Of a DNA stretch of 64,000 nucleotides, positions 18,970-26,850 are shown one piece after another. The notes beneath the pieces are model-generated. The model ran no database searches. It was not told the DNA's origin and saw only the letters and a list, made by a program, of their open reading frames with translations. The translations under genes and the position numbers were made by a program. This DNA comes from Myxococcales bacterium (GTDB taxonomy: Bacteria; Myxococcota_A; Polyangia; Haliangiales; Haliangiaceae). The stretch covers positions 124,001 through 188,000 of the forward strand of contig JADKKI010000002.1 of assembly GCA_016720595.1 (NCBI GenBank). The letters are read 5' to 3'. Numbering within the stretch: the stretch's first letter is position 1; each line of letters begins with the position of its first letter.

Positions 18970-20928
18970 GTGCCGGACGACGAACGGACGCGCCGTCGTC
19001 TCTCGGATGCGACGAAGGGTCGGATCGCCGATCTCGCGTCCGGCTGGACGGTCGAGTCGGAGCCCGAGCCCGAGTCCGTGCCGAGTCGCCCCCCGCTGGC
19101 GGCCAAGGCCACTCCCGCTGCGCCACCCGTCGCCGTCGTGACGCCAGCAGCACCCGACGCTCCGACACCACGCAAGAAGCAGAAGACCCTCCCACCGCCG
19201 CCGCCTGGGTCCGAAGCGCGACGTGCGCTCGAGACCGCGATCATCGAGGCCAAGGAAGGGAACGCGGCCAGCGAGAGCGCGGTGCCCCACCCGGTGACCC
19301 CGGTGAAGACCGCACCCTCGACGCCGCCACCACCACCGCCACGGGCGGGCGCGAAGCCCACACAGCCGCCCCCGATCCCGTCGGCCGCACGGACCAAGCC
19401 ACCGACGCGCCCTCCCGGCCCGCCCGGCGACAAGGGCACCGGCCCACGCGCCGCCATGCCTCCGCTGCCGCCGACCGCGCCTCCGGTCGCGCCGTATACG
19501 TCGTCCCCGCCAGGCGCCGTGCCACGCGCGAGCCGCGAGGAAGCGCAGCTCGTCAACGACACCAGTGACACCGGCCTCGCCGTGCCGGTCGGCGAGTTCG
19601 AGGACGGCGCGACGCTGCTCGAGAAGGACAAGCTGAAGATCGCCCACTCGCAGACGACCATCAAGCGCGACGTCTCCAACTCGATCTTGAACGTCGCCGA
19701 GGCGCCGCTGACGGTGGTCAAGCCGACCCCCGTCGAGGTGCTCCTCACCGAGAGCGCCGAGCACGGCCGCGGCGATCCCACGAGCATCGATCCTCAGACC
19801 GTGAAGTTCGAGCGTGGCGATCCGACCAACATCGGTCGTCCCGATGCGACGCTGGCATCGACGCCGCCCGCCGGTGTCCACACCGCCGCGGGGCGGCTGC
19901 GGACCGTCGCCCAGCTGCGGCGCCAGCGCGGGCTGTTCGGTGACGTCCGCTACGTGTCGACGGCGATGTTCGGCGTCCGGCGCGCCCGCCAGGAGCTGAT
20001 CGAGCTCGAGACCAAGCAGGCCACGCGGCAGGCCGAGCGCCGTCGCTACCTCCTCACGCTCGGTCGTACCGCGGTGACCAGCGACTTCGATCATCCCGCG
20101 CTCGGGCCCGCGCGCGAGCAGCTCGGTGGCGTCGAGGAGGAGCGCGGTCGTCACCACGGCCAGGTCGTCGCCGCGGACCAGGAGCTGCAGCGCGTGAAGC
20201 GGGACCGTGAGGTCGCCGCCAAGCAGTACGCCACCGATATCTCGGCCATCGACGCGGAGCTCGCCGAGATCGCGAAGCGGCTCGAGCCGCTGCTCAAGGA
20301 GCAGGTCGCGGTGACCAAGAAGGGCGCCGCACAGCGCGAGCAGCTAAGGCGCGTGGAGCGGCAGATCGCCGAGACCACGGCGAGCCTCGTCTCGGTGAAG
20401 GGGCCCAAGCAAGATCCCGCCGCGATCCAGGCGGAGCTCGCCACGCTCAAGGCCGACAAGGTCGCGGTTCAGCGCGACGAGCCCGTGATCGCCGCCGAGC
20501 TCGATGCGTTGAACCCGCGGATCGCGGGGCTCGAATCGAAGCGCGGCGAATCGCAGAAGCGCCGCACCGATCTGGTCAAGGCCGAGGAGGACGATCAGCG
20601 CCGGGCCGAGGAGCTACTCGCGGCGATCGGCGCGAAGCGCAAGGTGATGGACCGTGCGGCCAGCGATGCCGAGGTCCTGCGCGACAAGATCTTGTTCGAC
20701 CTCGGGGAACGCCTGTACGTGGATCGCCCCGACGAGCTGTCGTCGCAGATGAGCCCGATCGACTCGATCGACGTCGAGTTCGGGGAGGCTGACCGCCGCG
20801 TGATGGAGCTGCGGGAGATCCTGTCGTCGATCGACAAGGCCAAGCTGTGGCGCGGGATCGCGATGATCGTGCTGGTGGTCGGCGCGCTCGGGGCGGCGAC
20901 CTGGTGGCTGGTCTACATGCTCGCGTAG
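18970..20928 (+). CDS. Tail-anchored coiled-coil protein with Pro-rich N-terminus
   Basis: The product is 652 residues, not assigned to a known family. Residues 1-200 are low-complexity, rich in Pro/Ala, with PPPPPP runs. Residues about 200-300 contain two similar units, GDPTSIDPQTVKFE and GDPTNIGRPDATLA, plus TLLEKDKLKI-type segments resembling kinase-substrate or FHA-ligand tails. Residues about 315-615 are a long charged coiled coil. A single C-terminal hydrophobic helix (about 627-650, IAMIVLVVGALGAATWW) would insert it in the inner membrane with the bulk in the cytoplasm. The start is GTG at 18970; no good ribosome binding site is seen within 15 nt. It is divergent from the kinase/sigma-54 regulator and may be its target. 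It abuts the next minus gene stop to stop. Confidence 0.72.
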   Translation: MPDDERTRRRLSDATKGRIADLASGWTVESEPEPESVPSRPPLAAKATPAAPPVAVVTPAAPDAPTPRKKQKTLPPPPPGSEARRALETAIIEAKEGNAASESAVPHPVTPVKTAPSTPPPPPPRAGAKPTQPPPIPSAARTKPPTRPPGPPGDKGTGPRAAMPPLPPTAPPVAPYTSSPPGAVPRASREEAQLVNDTSDTGLAVPVGEFEDGATLLEKDKLKIAHSQTTIKRDVSNSILNVAEAPLTVVKPTPVEVLLTESAEHGRGDPTSIDPQTVKFERGDPTNIGRPDATLASTPPAGVHTAAGRLRTVAQLRRQRGLFGDVRYVSTAMFGVRRARQELIELETKQATRQAERRRYLLTLGRTAVTSDFDHPALGPAREQLGGVEEERGRHHGQVVAADQELQRVKRDREVAAKQYATDISAIDAELAEIAKRLEPLLKEQVAVTKKGAAQREQLRRVERQIAETTASLVSVKGPKQDPAAIQAELATLKADKVAVQRDEPVIAAELDALNPRIAGLESKRGESQKRRTDLVKAEEDDQRRAEELLAAIGAKRKVMDRAASDAEVLRDKILFDLGERLYVDRPDELSSQMSPIDSIDVEFGEADRRVMELREILSSIDKAKLWRGIAMIVLVVGALGAATWWLVYMLA

Positions 20929-21192
20929 CTAACCGAGCATGCGATCGATGTGACCGATGGCGGCCAGCGACAGCACCACCCGCAGCGCGCCGAGCAAGAA
21001 GCCGAGCATCCCCAGGGTGATCGCTGCCGCGCCCCCCAGGCGGGCGAACCCCGACGCCGAGCTCTGGCGGTAGCCCACCCAGCCGAGGCCAATGGCCGCC
21101 AGGCCGAGCCCCAGGGCCAGGTAGAGCCCCGGCGTGGGCACCGCAGCCGCGATCAGGGCGCCGAACGCGAGGGCGAGGGCGAGCCGCTGCAT
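20929..21192 (-). CDS. Small integral membrane protein, 87 aa
   Basis: This short protein consists almost entirely of hydrophobic segments. There are probably three helices, at about residues 3-19, 23-42 and 52-76, separated by a short polar loop (GYRQSSASGFAR) and ending in IDRMLG. No family is recognised. Its stop codon is immediately adjacent to the stop of the convergent coiled-coil gene (TAG followed by CTA), and it is divergent from era with a 58-nt gap. Third-position GC and the clean hydrophobic pattern support coding. Function is unknown. Confidence 0.6.
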   Translation of the reverse strand: MQRLALALAFGALIAAAVPTPGLYLALGLGLAAIGLGWVGYRQSSASGFARLGGAAAITLGMLGFLLGALRVVLSLAAIGHIDRMLG

Positions 21193-21250
21193 GGACCGAC
21201 GCTACCGGGGGAGGGCGAACCGGGCCAGTTTCGTGCTACACGAGCCCGCC

Positions 21251-22210
21251 ATGCCCGACGCCAAGGCCGACGACGTCCGTGCAGGGTTCTGCGCCATCGT
21301 CGGACTACCCAACGTGGGTAAGTCGACGCTGCTGAACCAGATCCTCGGCAGGCACCTGGTGGCGGTCTCGTCCAAGCCGCAGACCACCCGGGATCGGATC
21401 CTCGGCGTCCATCAGATCGAGCTGCCGGGCGAGACCCCGGCGCGCGCGCAGATCGCCTATGTCGACACGCCCGGCATCCAGGACGGCAAGGGCCCGCTGC
21501 GGCGCTACATGCGAGATGCCTCGGTCGCCGCGGCCAACGATGCCGATGTGGTGCTGCTCCTCGTCGATGGCCTCGATCGGCGCGGCCGGATGCCCGATCG
21601 CCTGAACGATGCAGACGCGGCCTCGCTCGCCCAGGCCACGCGAGAGCACCCGCTGATCGTCGCGATCAACAAGGTCGACAAGATGGCCAAGCCGGATCTG
21701 CTCCCGGTGATCGAGGCGTGGGCGCGGTGGAAGCACGGGCTCGAGGTCGTGCCGATCAGCGCGTCTACGGGCGAGAACCTGCCGGCGCTCGAGCGCGCGA
21801 TCGCGCATCAGCTCCCCCCCGGACCTCAGCTGTTCCCCGACGAGATGGTCACCGATCGGACGACGCAGTTCATCGCGCAGGAGATCATCCGCGAGCAGCT
21901 GTATCACCAGCTCGGCAAGGAGCTGCCGTACGCGTGTGCGGTCCAGATCGAGACCTGGAACGAGAAGGGCAAGCACGAGCTCATGATCGGCGCGGTGATC
22001 GTCGTCGAGCGTGACTCGCAGAAGCCGATCGTCGTCGGCCGCGGCGGGTCGAGGATCCGCGAGCTCGGCATCGCCGCGCGGGCTGCCGTCGGTGCGGCGC
22101 TCGGCAAGACGGTGCACCTGACGCTGTTCGTCAAGGTGATCGGCGAGTGGAGCCACGCGGAGAACGAGCTGCGTCGCCTCGGCTATGGCGGCGAAGGCGA
22201 GGGCGCATGA
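21251..22210 (+). CDS. era: GTPase Era
   Basis: This 319-residue Ras-like GTPase acts in 30S subunit assembly and binds 16S rRNA. G1 is GLPNVGKS (18-25), the G2 region SKPQTTRDRI, G3 DTPG (72-75) and G4 NKVD (140-143). The C-terminal KH domain contains GRGGSRIRELGIAARAAVG. The ATG at 21251 is used; an in-frame upstream start at 21134 would add 39 residues without similarity. The stop overlaps the der start by 4 nt (ATGA), so the two ribosome-assembly GTPases form one operon. Length and motifs are complete. Confidence 0.95.
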   Translation: MPDAKADDVRAGFCAIVGLPNVGKSTLLNQILGRHLVAVSSKPQTTRDRILGVHQIELPGETPARAQIAYVDTPGIQDGKGPLRRYMRDASVAAANDADVVLLLVDGLDRRGRMPDRLNDADAASLAQATREHPLIVAINKVDKMAKPDLLPVIEAWARWKHGLEVVPISASTGENLPALERAIAHQLPPGPQLFPDEMVTDRTTQFIAQEIIREQLYHQLGKELPYACAVQIETWNEKGKHELMIGAVIVVERDSQKPIVVGRGGSRIRELGIAARAAVGAALGKTVHLTLFVKVIGEWSHAENELRRLGYGGEGEGA

Positions 22211-23652
22211 GCACGAAGTCCGTTCCCCTCCTGGCCGTCGTCGGCCGCCCGAACGTCGGCAAGTCGACGCTGTTCAATCGTCTGGTCGGCGGGCGCCCCG
22301 CGCTCGTCCACGACACGCCGGGGCTGACCCGCGATCGCCGCTACGGCGAGGCGGACTATTTCGGCAAGCCGCTCCGCATCGTCGACACCGGCGGTCTCGA
22401 TCCCGAGGCCCAGCGCGAGGTGATCGGCGCCGGCATTCACCGGCAGGCGCTGCGCGCGATCGGCGAGGCCGATGCGCTGCTCCTGGTGGTCGATGGCCGC
22501 GCCGGCCTCACCGCGATCGATCACGATCTCGCCAAGCAGCTCCGCGAGACCGGCAAGCTCGTGTTCCTCGCGGTCAACAAGATCGATCACGCGGTCCGCG
22601 AGGACCTGGTCCACGAGTTCCACCAGCTCGGCCTCGGCCAGCCGTTCTCGATCTCCGCGGCGCACGGCCGCGGCATCGATGCGCTGCTCGATGCGATCAC
22701 CGAGGCCGTGTCGCCGAGCCCGGAACGCGGCGAGCCAGCAGGTGACGAGGATCGTGACAGCGACGACGACGGCGACATCTTCGACGTCCTCCCCGACGAC
22801 GACGTCGACCCCGAGGCCGAGACCCCGGTGGTCGAGGAGCCCAAGCGCCCGCTGCGCGTGGCGTTCGTCGGTCGCCCCAACGCGGGCAAGTCGTCGCTCA
22901 CCAACCGGCTCCTCGGCGAGGAGCGCTCGCTGGTGCACGACGTGGCGGGCACCACGATGGATCCCGTCGACACGCCGTTCACGATCGGTGGGCGCGAGTA
23001 CGCGCTGATCGACACCGCCGGGATCCGTCGCAAGGCGAAGATCGAGGAGGAGATCGAGAAGATCGCCGTCTCGATGGCGATCGGTCAGGTCGATCGTGCC
23101 GATGTCGTGGTCCTCGTGATCGATGCCGAGCTCGGCCCCGCCGAGCAGGATGCGCGGATCGCCGGCATGGTCGAGGAGGCCGGGCGTGGCCTCGTGATCG
23201 CGCTCAACAAGTCCGACCGGATCTCCGGCGAGACCGCCAAGGGCCGGCTCCGCGAGCTCACCGACGAGACCTTCCACTTCCTGACCTGGGCGCCGGTGAC
23301 GCTGCTATCCGCGCAGCGCGGTGATGGCGTCGATCGGCTGCTCGATCTCGTCGATCAGGTGGCCGCGGAGCATCGCAAGCGGATCCCGACCGCCCAGCTC
23401 AACCGGTTCTTCGCCGAGGTGATCGAGGAGATGCCGCCGCCGCTGCACAACGGCCGCTCGATCAAGATCAACTACATCACGCAGGCGCGCGCCCGGCCGC
23501 CGACCTTCGTCCTGTGGGCGAGCGCCCCGGAGGGCCTCGCTCACTCGTACAAGCGGTTCATCACGAACCGCCTCCGCGAGCGCTACGGCTTCCGCGGGTC
23601 GCCGATCCGGATCGCCGTCAAGGCGAAGAAGGACCGGCACGATAAGCAGTAG
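22207..23652 (+). CDS. der: GTPase Der (EngA)
   Basis: This 481-residue protein has two consecutive GTPase domains and a C-terminal KH-like domain, the hallmark of Der, which acts in 50S subunit assembly. Domain 1 shows GRPNVGKS (12-19), DTGG and NKID. Domain 2 shows GRPNAGKS (about 219-226), DTAGIRRKAKIEEEIEKIAV and NKSD. The linker between domains is long and acidic (DEDRDSDDDGDIFDVLPDDD region), longer than the usual E. coli linker. The C-terminus ends in the basic KAKKDRHDKQ. It overlaps era by 4 nt, and its stop lies 1 nt from the stop of the convergent lipoprotein gene. Confidence 0.95.
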   Translation: MSTKSVPLLAVVGRPNVGKSTLFNRLVGGRPALVHDTPGLTRDRRYGEADYFGKPLRIVDTGGLDPEAQREVIGAGIHRQALRAIGEADALLLVVDGRAGLTAIDHDLAKQLRETGKLVFLAVNKIDHAVREDLVHEFHQLGLGQPFSISAAHGRGIDALLDAITEAVSPSPERGEPAGDEDRDSDDDGDIFDVLPDDDVDPEAETPVVEEPKRPLRVAFVGRPNAGKSSLTNRLLGEERSLVHDVAGTTMDPVDTPFTIGGREYALIDTAGIRRKAKIEEEIEKIAVSMAIGQVDRADVVVLVIDAELGPAEQDARIAGMVEEAGRGLVIALNKSDRISGETAKGRLRELTDETFHFLTWAPVTLLSAQRGDGVDRLLDLVDQVAAEHRKRIPTAQLNRFFAEVIEEMPPPLHNGRSIKINYITQARARPPTFVLWASAPEGLAHSYKRFITNRLRERYGFRGSPIRIAVKAKKDRHDKQ

Positions 23653-23653
23653 C

Positions 23654-25255
23654 TCACGGCGTGATGGTGATCGCGCCTGCCGTCGGCGTGAACGCATTGC
23701 CGACCTCGCCGTTGACGGCGCGCATCGGATCGTAGCCAGCCTGCCACGGCAGGTTGACGGCCATCCCCGTCAGCACCTGCTTCCACGACTGCGTCCCTGA
23801 CAGCACGCCCACGACGTAGTTCGCGCTCGCCTGGCCCATGCCCTGCCAGTACGCGGGCAGGCCGTTGACCACGACGTCGAGCTTCTCGCTGCCCCGCGGG
23901 TGCATCGCGAGGAAGTCCTCGTCGTAGTAGTTGAACGACAGGCAGCTGTTGAACAGCAGCACCTGGTAGCGGTCCGGGAAGTTCGCGCCCGAGTACTCCC
24001 ACGGCTCGAGCGGGCCGTGGCCGAAGTGGCTGTGGCCGGTATAGGCGAACACGTCGCTGTGCCAGAACGCCTCGAGGTAGCGCCAGCGCGCGCGCTGCCG
24101 GATCTCGGGCGAGCCATCCTCCCAGCCGTGCCAGGTGCGGATCTCGACGGTCATCTGCCGTTCGACGCCATTGCGCTTCACGCGGACCGGCATCGACCAC
24201 ACGATCCAGCGCTCGCTGAACGCGGCCACCACCTGGCGGAGCAGCTCGGCGCGCTTCGCCGCGTTGGTGCCGACGGCGGCCGGGAAGCCGGTGTTGTCGA
24301 CGACCCAGCGCTCGACATCGGCCCAGGTCACGTTGGGGATCGTCTGGCCATCGATGGTGAAGTCGAGCAACCACGCACTCGGGTTGGTCTCGGTCACGCG
24401 CAGCGCGGGCAGCTTGGTCCGCAGCTCGCGCTGGAACCGGAGGTACTCGACGAGCCCGGAGTCCTTGGGATCGGCCTCGTCGTGATCGACACCGAAGAAC
24501 GCATAGACGGAGACCTTGGTCCGCGAGGGATCCCCCGCGAAGCCCCACAGCTGATCGTGCTCCGGCCAGGCGGTCGGCGCCGCGACCACCGGGGTGAGGA
24601 TCGCGCGCGTCGCGAGGAACCGGCGGCCTGCATCGGCCTGACCGACCTGCGTGGTCGGATCCGCGAGCTGCGTCTTCTCGCTGTTGATCGCGTTCTGCTC
24701 GGCCACGATCCGCGTCTTGCACGCGGCGCGCTTCGGCGCGTAGTGGTACCAGAGCGAGTCGGCGTCGGTCGCCTCGTCGACACACGCGGGCTGGAGCTCC
24801 GCGGAGCGCGCGAGGTAGTCACCGTAGAGCAGCGTGAGATCGACCGGACCGCTCGGGAGCTGGGTGCGCTCGACCAGGGCCTGATCTCGATAGTGGTACC
24901 GCACGCGCTCGAGCTCGCCGCCGCCGCGGATCGTCAGGCGCGTCCGGGTCAGCTGCATCGTGGCGAGGTTCCGCACGGCATCGCGATCGGCGATCCCGAT
25001 CCCCTGCTCGCGGAGGGCCCCCAGGGCGCTCTTCAGCTGGCGGTGGATCGCGTCCTTGGCGACCGCATCGGTGGCGCCCGGGGCGACATCGACGAAGGCG
25101 TCGAAGTCGATCACGTGCTCCACGCCATCCACCGAGGTCAGGTCATCGGGGGTCGCGCTCTCGTCGCCCGGTGCCACGCAGGCGCTGACGAGGGAGGCGA
25201 GGGAGGCGAGGAGGATTCCAAGGGAGGATCGTCGACCAACCGAAGCGTGCTTCAC
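23654..25255 (-). CDS. Lipoprotein with a possible caspase/gingipain-like His-Cys block
   Basis: The product is 533 residues from the GTG at 25255. This start gives a compact lipoprotein signal (basic N-terminus, LASLASLVSA, Cys26); an ATG at 25294 would add 13 residues. The N-terminal 230 residues are unassigned. Toward the C-terminus a hydrophobic strand ends in AYTGHSHFGHG (His408/410/413). It is followed about 25 residues later by a second strand ending in VLLFNSCLSF (Cys438). This layout of hydrophobic block plus His-Gly, then hydrophobic block plus Asn-x-Cys, is typical of clan CD cysteine peptidases. That is inference from spacing only; no global family was recognised. It would be anchored to a membrane facing the periplasm or surface. 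Confidence 0.68.
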   Translation of the reverse strand: MKHASVGRRSSLGILLASLASLVSACVAPGDESATPDDLTSVDGVEHVIDFDAFVDVAPGATDAVAKDAIHRQLKSALGALREQGIGIADRDAVRNLATMQLTRTRLTIRGGGELERVRYHYRDQALVERTQLPSGPVDLTLLYGDYLARSAELQPACVDEATDADSLWYHYAPKRAACKTRIVAEQNAINSEKTQLADPTTQVGQADAGRRFLATRAILTPVVAAPTAWPEHDQLWGFAGDPSRTKVSVYAFFGVDHDEADPKDSGLVEYLRFQRELRTKLPALRVTETNPSAWLLDFTIDGQTIPNVTWADVERWVVDNTGFPAAVGTNAAKRAELLRQVVAAFSERWIVWSMPVRVKRNGVERQMTVEIRTWHGWEDGSPEIRQRARWRYLEAFWHSDVFAYTGHSHFGHGPLEPWEYSGANFPDRYQVLLFNSCLSFNYYDEDFLAMHPRGSEKLDVVVNGLPAYWQGMGQASANYVVGVLSGTQSWKQVLTGMAVNLPWQAGYDPMRAVNGEVGNAFTPTAGAITITP

Positions 25256-25380
25256 GGGCCGCGCCTGTAGCAGGGGCCGCACCAGCCACGGCATGAACGA
25301 ATCTCAGCGGTTGGCCGAGGGATCCCACAGCGACGTTGCGGATCGCCACGCGGCACCGGCAACACCAGTGACCAGCGGTT

Positions 25381-25962
25381 CTAGAAGAAACCCCAGCGCG
25401 TGGTGCCGCGGACGCCGAGGGTGAACACCGTCAGGTCGCCGCCGAAGCTGGCGAGGCGGGCCTCGAAACCATAGGAGTGCTGCCGGCTGGCGAGGATGTC
25501 GATGCCGCCGCCGACCGCCAGCACCAGATCGAGCCCGCGATCGATCGGGCCGCCCCCGGTGCCGATCGCCCCGAGGCCGCCGAAGGCGTAGGGGACGTAC
25601 TTGAGCACGTCGAACCGGAACACCACCCCCGCGTCGACGAGGCCAGCATAGGACGTGGCGGACTGATCCTTGCCTTCCCCACCATAGAACAGCCCGCCCG
25701 CGAGCTCCGCCCGGAGGCCGAGATCCGAGCCGATCATGTGCTCGTAGGTCACCGCGACGGCGCCCCCGACGTCAGGGCTGACCGCGACCGGGGCCATGCT
25801 CCCGGTCGCCGGCTTGATGCTGGTGCTGAACGTGGCCCACCCGACGCCCACGGACAGGGCACGCTCGCTGTCCGCCCACGCGGTCCCACCCCCGGCAACG
25901 AGGGCTGTGACGCTCGCGAGCCCCGCAACGGCGACCGCAAGGGGGCGGGGGAGGGTGCGCAT
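25381..25962 (-). CDS. Predicted outer-membrane beta-barrel protein
   Basis: The product is 193 residues with a clear Sec signal peptide (LAVAVAGLASVTALVAGG, then TAWAD). The mature part is a series of amphipathic strands alternating with Gly-rich turns (LSVGVGWATFS, AELAGGLFYGG, YAFGGLGAIG) and ends with an aromatic C-terminal Phe (TTRWGFF), the usual outer-membrane insertion signal. The size fits an eight-stranded barrel. The start at 25962 has GAGGAA 5 nt upstream. It lies upstream of the lipoprotein gene on the same strand with a gap of about 125 nt, and is divergent from the yfgM-like gene. Confidence 0.78.
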   Translation of the reverse strand: MRTLPRPLAVAVAGLASVTALVAGGGTAWADSERALSVGVGWATFSTSIKPATGSMAPVAVSPDVGGAVAVTYEHMIGSDLGLRAELAGGLFYGGEGKDQSATSYAGLVDAGVVFRFDVLKYVPYAFGGLGAIGTGGGPIDRGLDLVLAVGGGIDILASRQHSYGFEARLASFGGDLTVFTLGVRGTTRWGFF

Positions 25963-26018
25963 GTTCCTCAGGGATTGTAGGCAACTCTGGCGCCAGATCC
26001 GCGGTCCAAGGGTGCGAA

Positions 26019-26047
26019 TTGACGTGGTACCGATCGCGGTGCTACAT
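26019..26047 (+). promoter_or_regulatory. Weak sigma-70-like promoter candidate for the yfgM/bamB-like pair
   Basis: TTGACG at 26019-26024 matches five of six -35 positions. After a 17-nt spacer comes CTACAT (26042-26047), or TACATC after 18 nt, a poor -10 match. The distance to the ATG at 26062 would give a very short leader. This is suggestive only; myxobacterial promoters are often weakly conserved. Confidence 0.25.
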
Positions 26048-26061
26048 CCGCCCCCGATCTC

Positions 26062-26850
26062 ATGGCCGACAAGAACGACTCCTCCAAAGCTGCGTCGGTC
26101 CCAGGCGTCACCCCGAAAGCGGTGCACGTCGGGGGCGAGTCGCTCGTTGATCGCATCGTTCCGCACATCAAGAAGATCCTCGTCATGGTCATCGTGGTGG
26201 CCGTCGTGATCTCCGGCATCCTCGTGGTGCGCTGGCGCGGCGAGGTGAAGAAAGAGAAGTCGACGAACCTGCTCGTGCAGGTGCTCGAGACGGCACGCCG
26301 CCCGGTCGGTCCCGAGACGCCGGAGCTCCCGGGTGTGACGCCGCCCAAGGCCAAGGAGCCGAAGTTCCCCACCCAGAAGGATCGCGCCGAGGCCGTGCTG
26401 GCCACGCTGGCGAGCACCGGCGCGAACGCCGTGGCGTCGTACCGTGGCGCGCTGCTGCTCGACGCGGGCAAGGTCGACGAGGCGATCACCGCGTATCGCA
26501 GCGGGATCACCGCCAAGGATCTCGAGGGTGTGATGTGCCGCGAGGGTCTCGGGATCGCGCTCGAGACCAAGGCGCTCGCCGAGAAGGACGCGGGCTCCCG
26601 GCAGAAGTTGCTGGAGGAGGCGCTCGCCACCTTCACCACGATGCAGCCCGACGAGAACGGCCCACGCCGCGCGTACGCGCTGTATCACCAGGGTCGCCTG
26701 CAGCAGACGCTCGGCAAGATCGCCGAGGCGAAGGCCACGTTCGAGAAGGCCAAGCCGCTCGCGCTCCTCGCCGAGCCGGTGACCCAGGATGCCCGCACCA
26801 ACAACTCCCTGCTCTCCGCCATGATCGAGCGTCGCCTGTCGACGATGTGA
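26062..26850 (+). CDS. Membrane-anchored TPR protein (YfgM-like)
   Basis: The product is 262 residues with a short cytoplasmic N-terminus, one transmembrane helix (about 38-57, ILVMVIVVAVVISGILVV) and a periplasmic helical region. That region has TPR-like units (ASYRGALLLDAGKVDEAITA and AYALYHQGRLQQTLGKIAEA). This is the layout of YfgM, which links the Sec translocon to periplasmic chaperones. The gene is directly followed by a BamB-like propeller gene, the same order as yfgM-bamB in Enterobacteria, which strengthens the assignment. Its stop overlaps the next start (GTGA) by 4 nt if the GTG at 26847 is used. Confidence 0.75.
   Translation: MADKNDSSKAASVPGVTPKAVHVGGESLVDRIVPHIKKILVMVIVVAVVISGILVVRWRGEVKKEKSTNLLVQVLETARRPVGPETPELPGVTPPKAKEPKFPTQKDRAEAVLATLASTGANAVASYRGALLLDAGKVDEAITAYRSGITAKDLEGVMCREGLGIALETKALAEKDAGSRQKLLEEALATFTTMQPDENGPRRAYALYHQGRLQQTLGKIAEAKATFEKAKPLALLAEPVTQDARTNNSLLSAMIERRLSTM

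Noticed and set aside
14221-20928. 2,235-codon open frame on the plus strand
   Set aside because: Up to 18,969 it is antisense to the well-supported hybrid regulator and shows Arg/Gly/Ala-rich text without domains. Only the part from the GTG at 18970 is a gene.
25974-25979. TACAAT (minus strand) as a -10 box for the barrel gene
   Set aside because: It would place the transcription start on the ribosome binding site 11 nt from the ATG, and no -35 lies at 16-18 nt.
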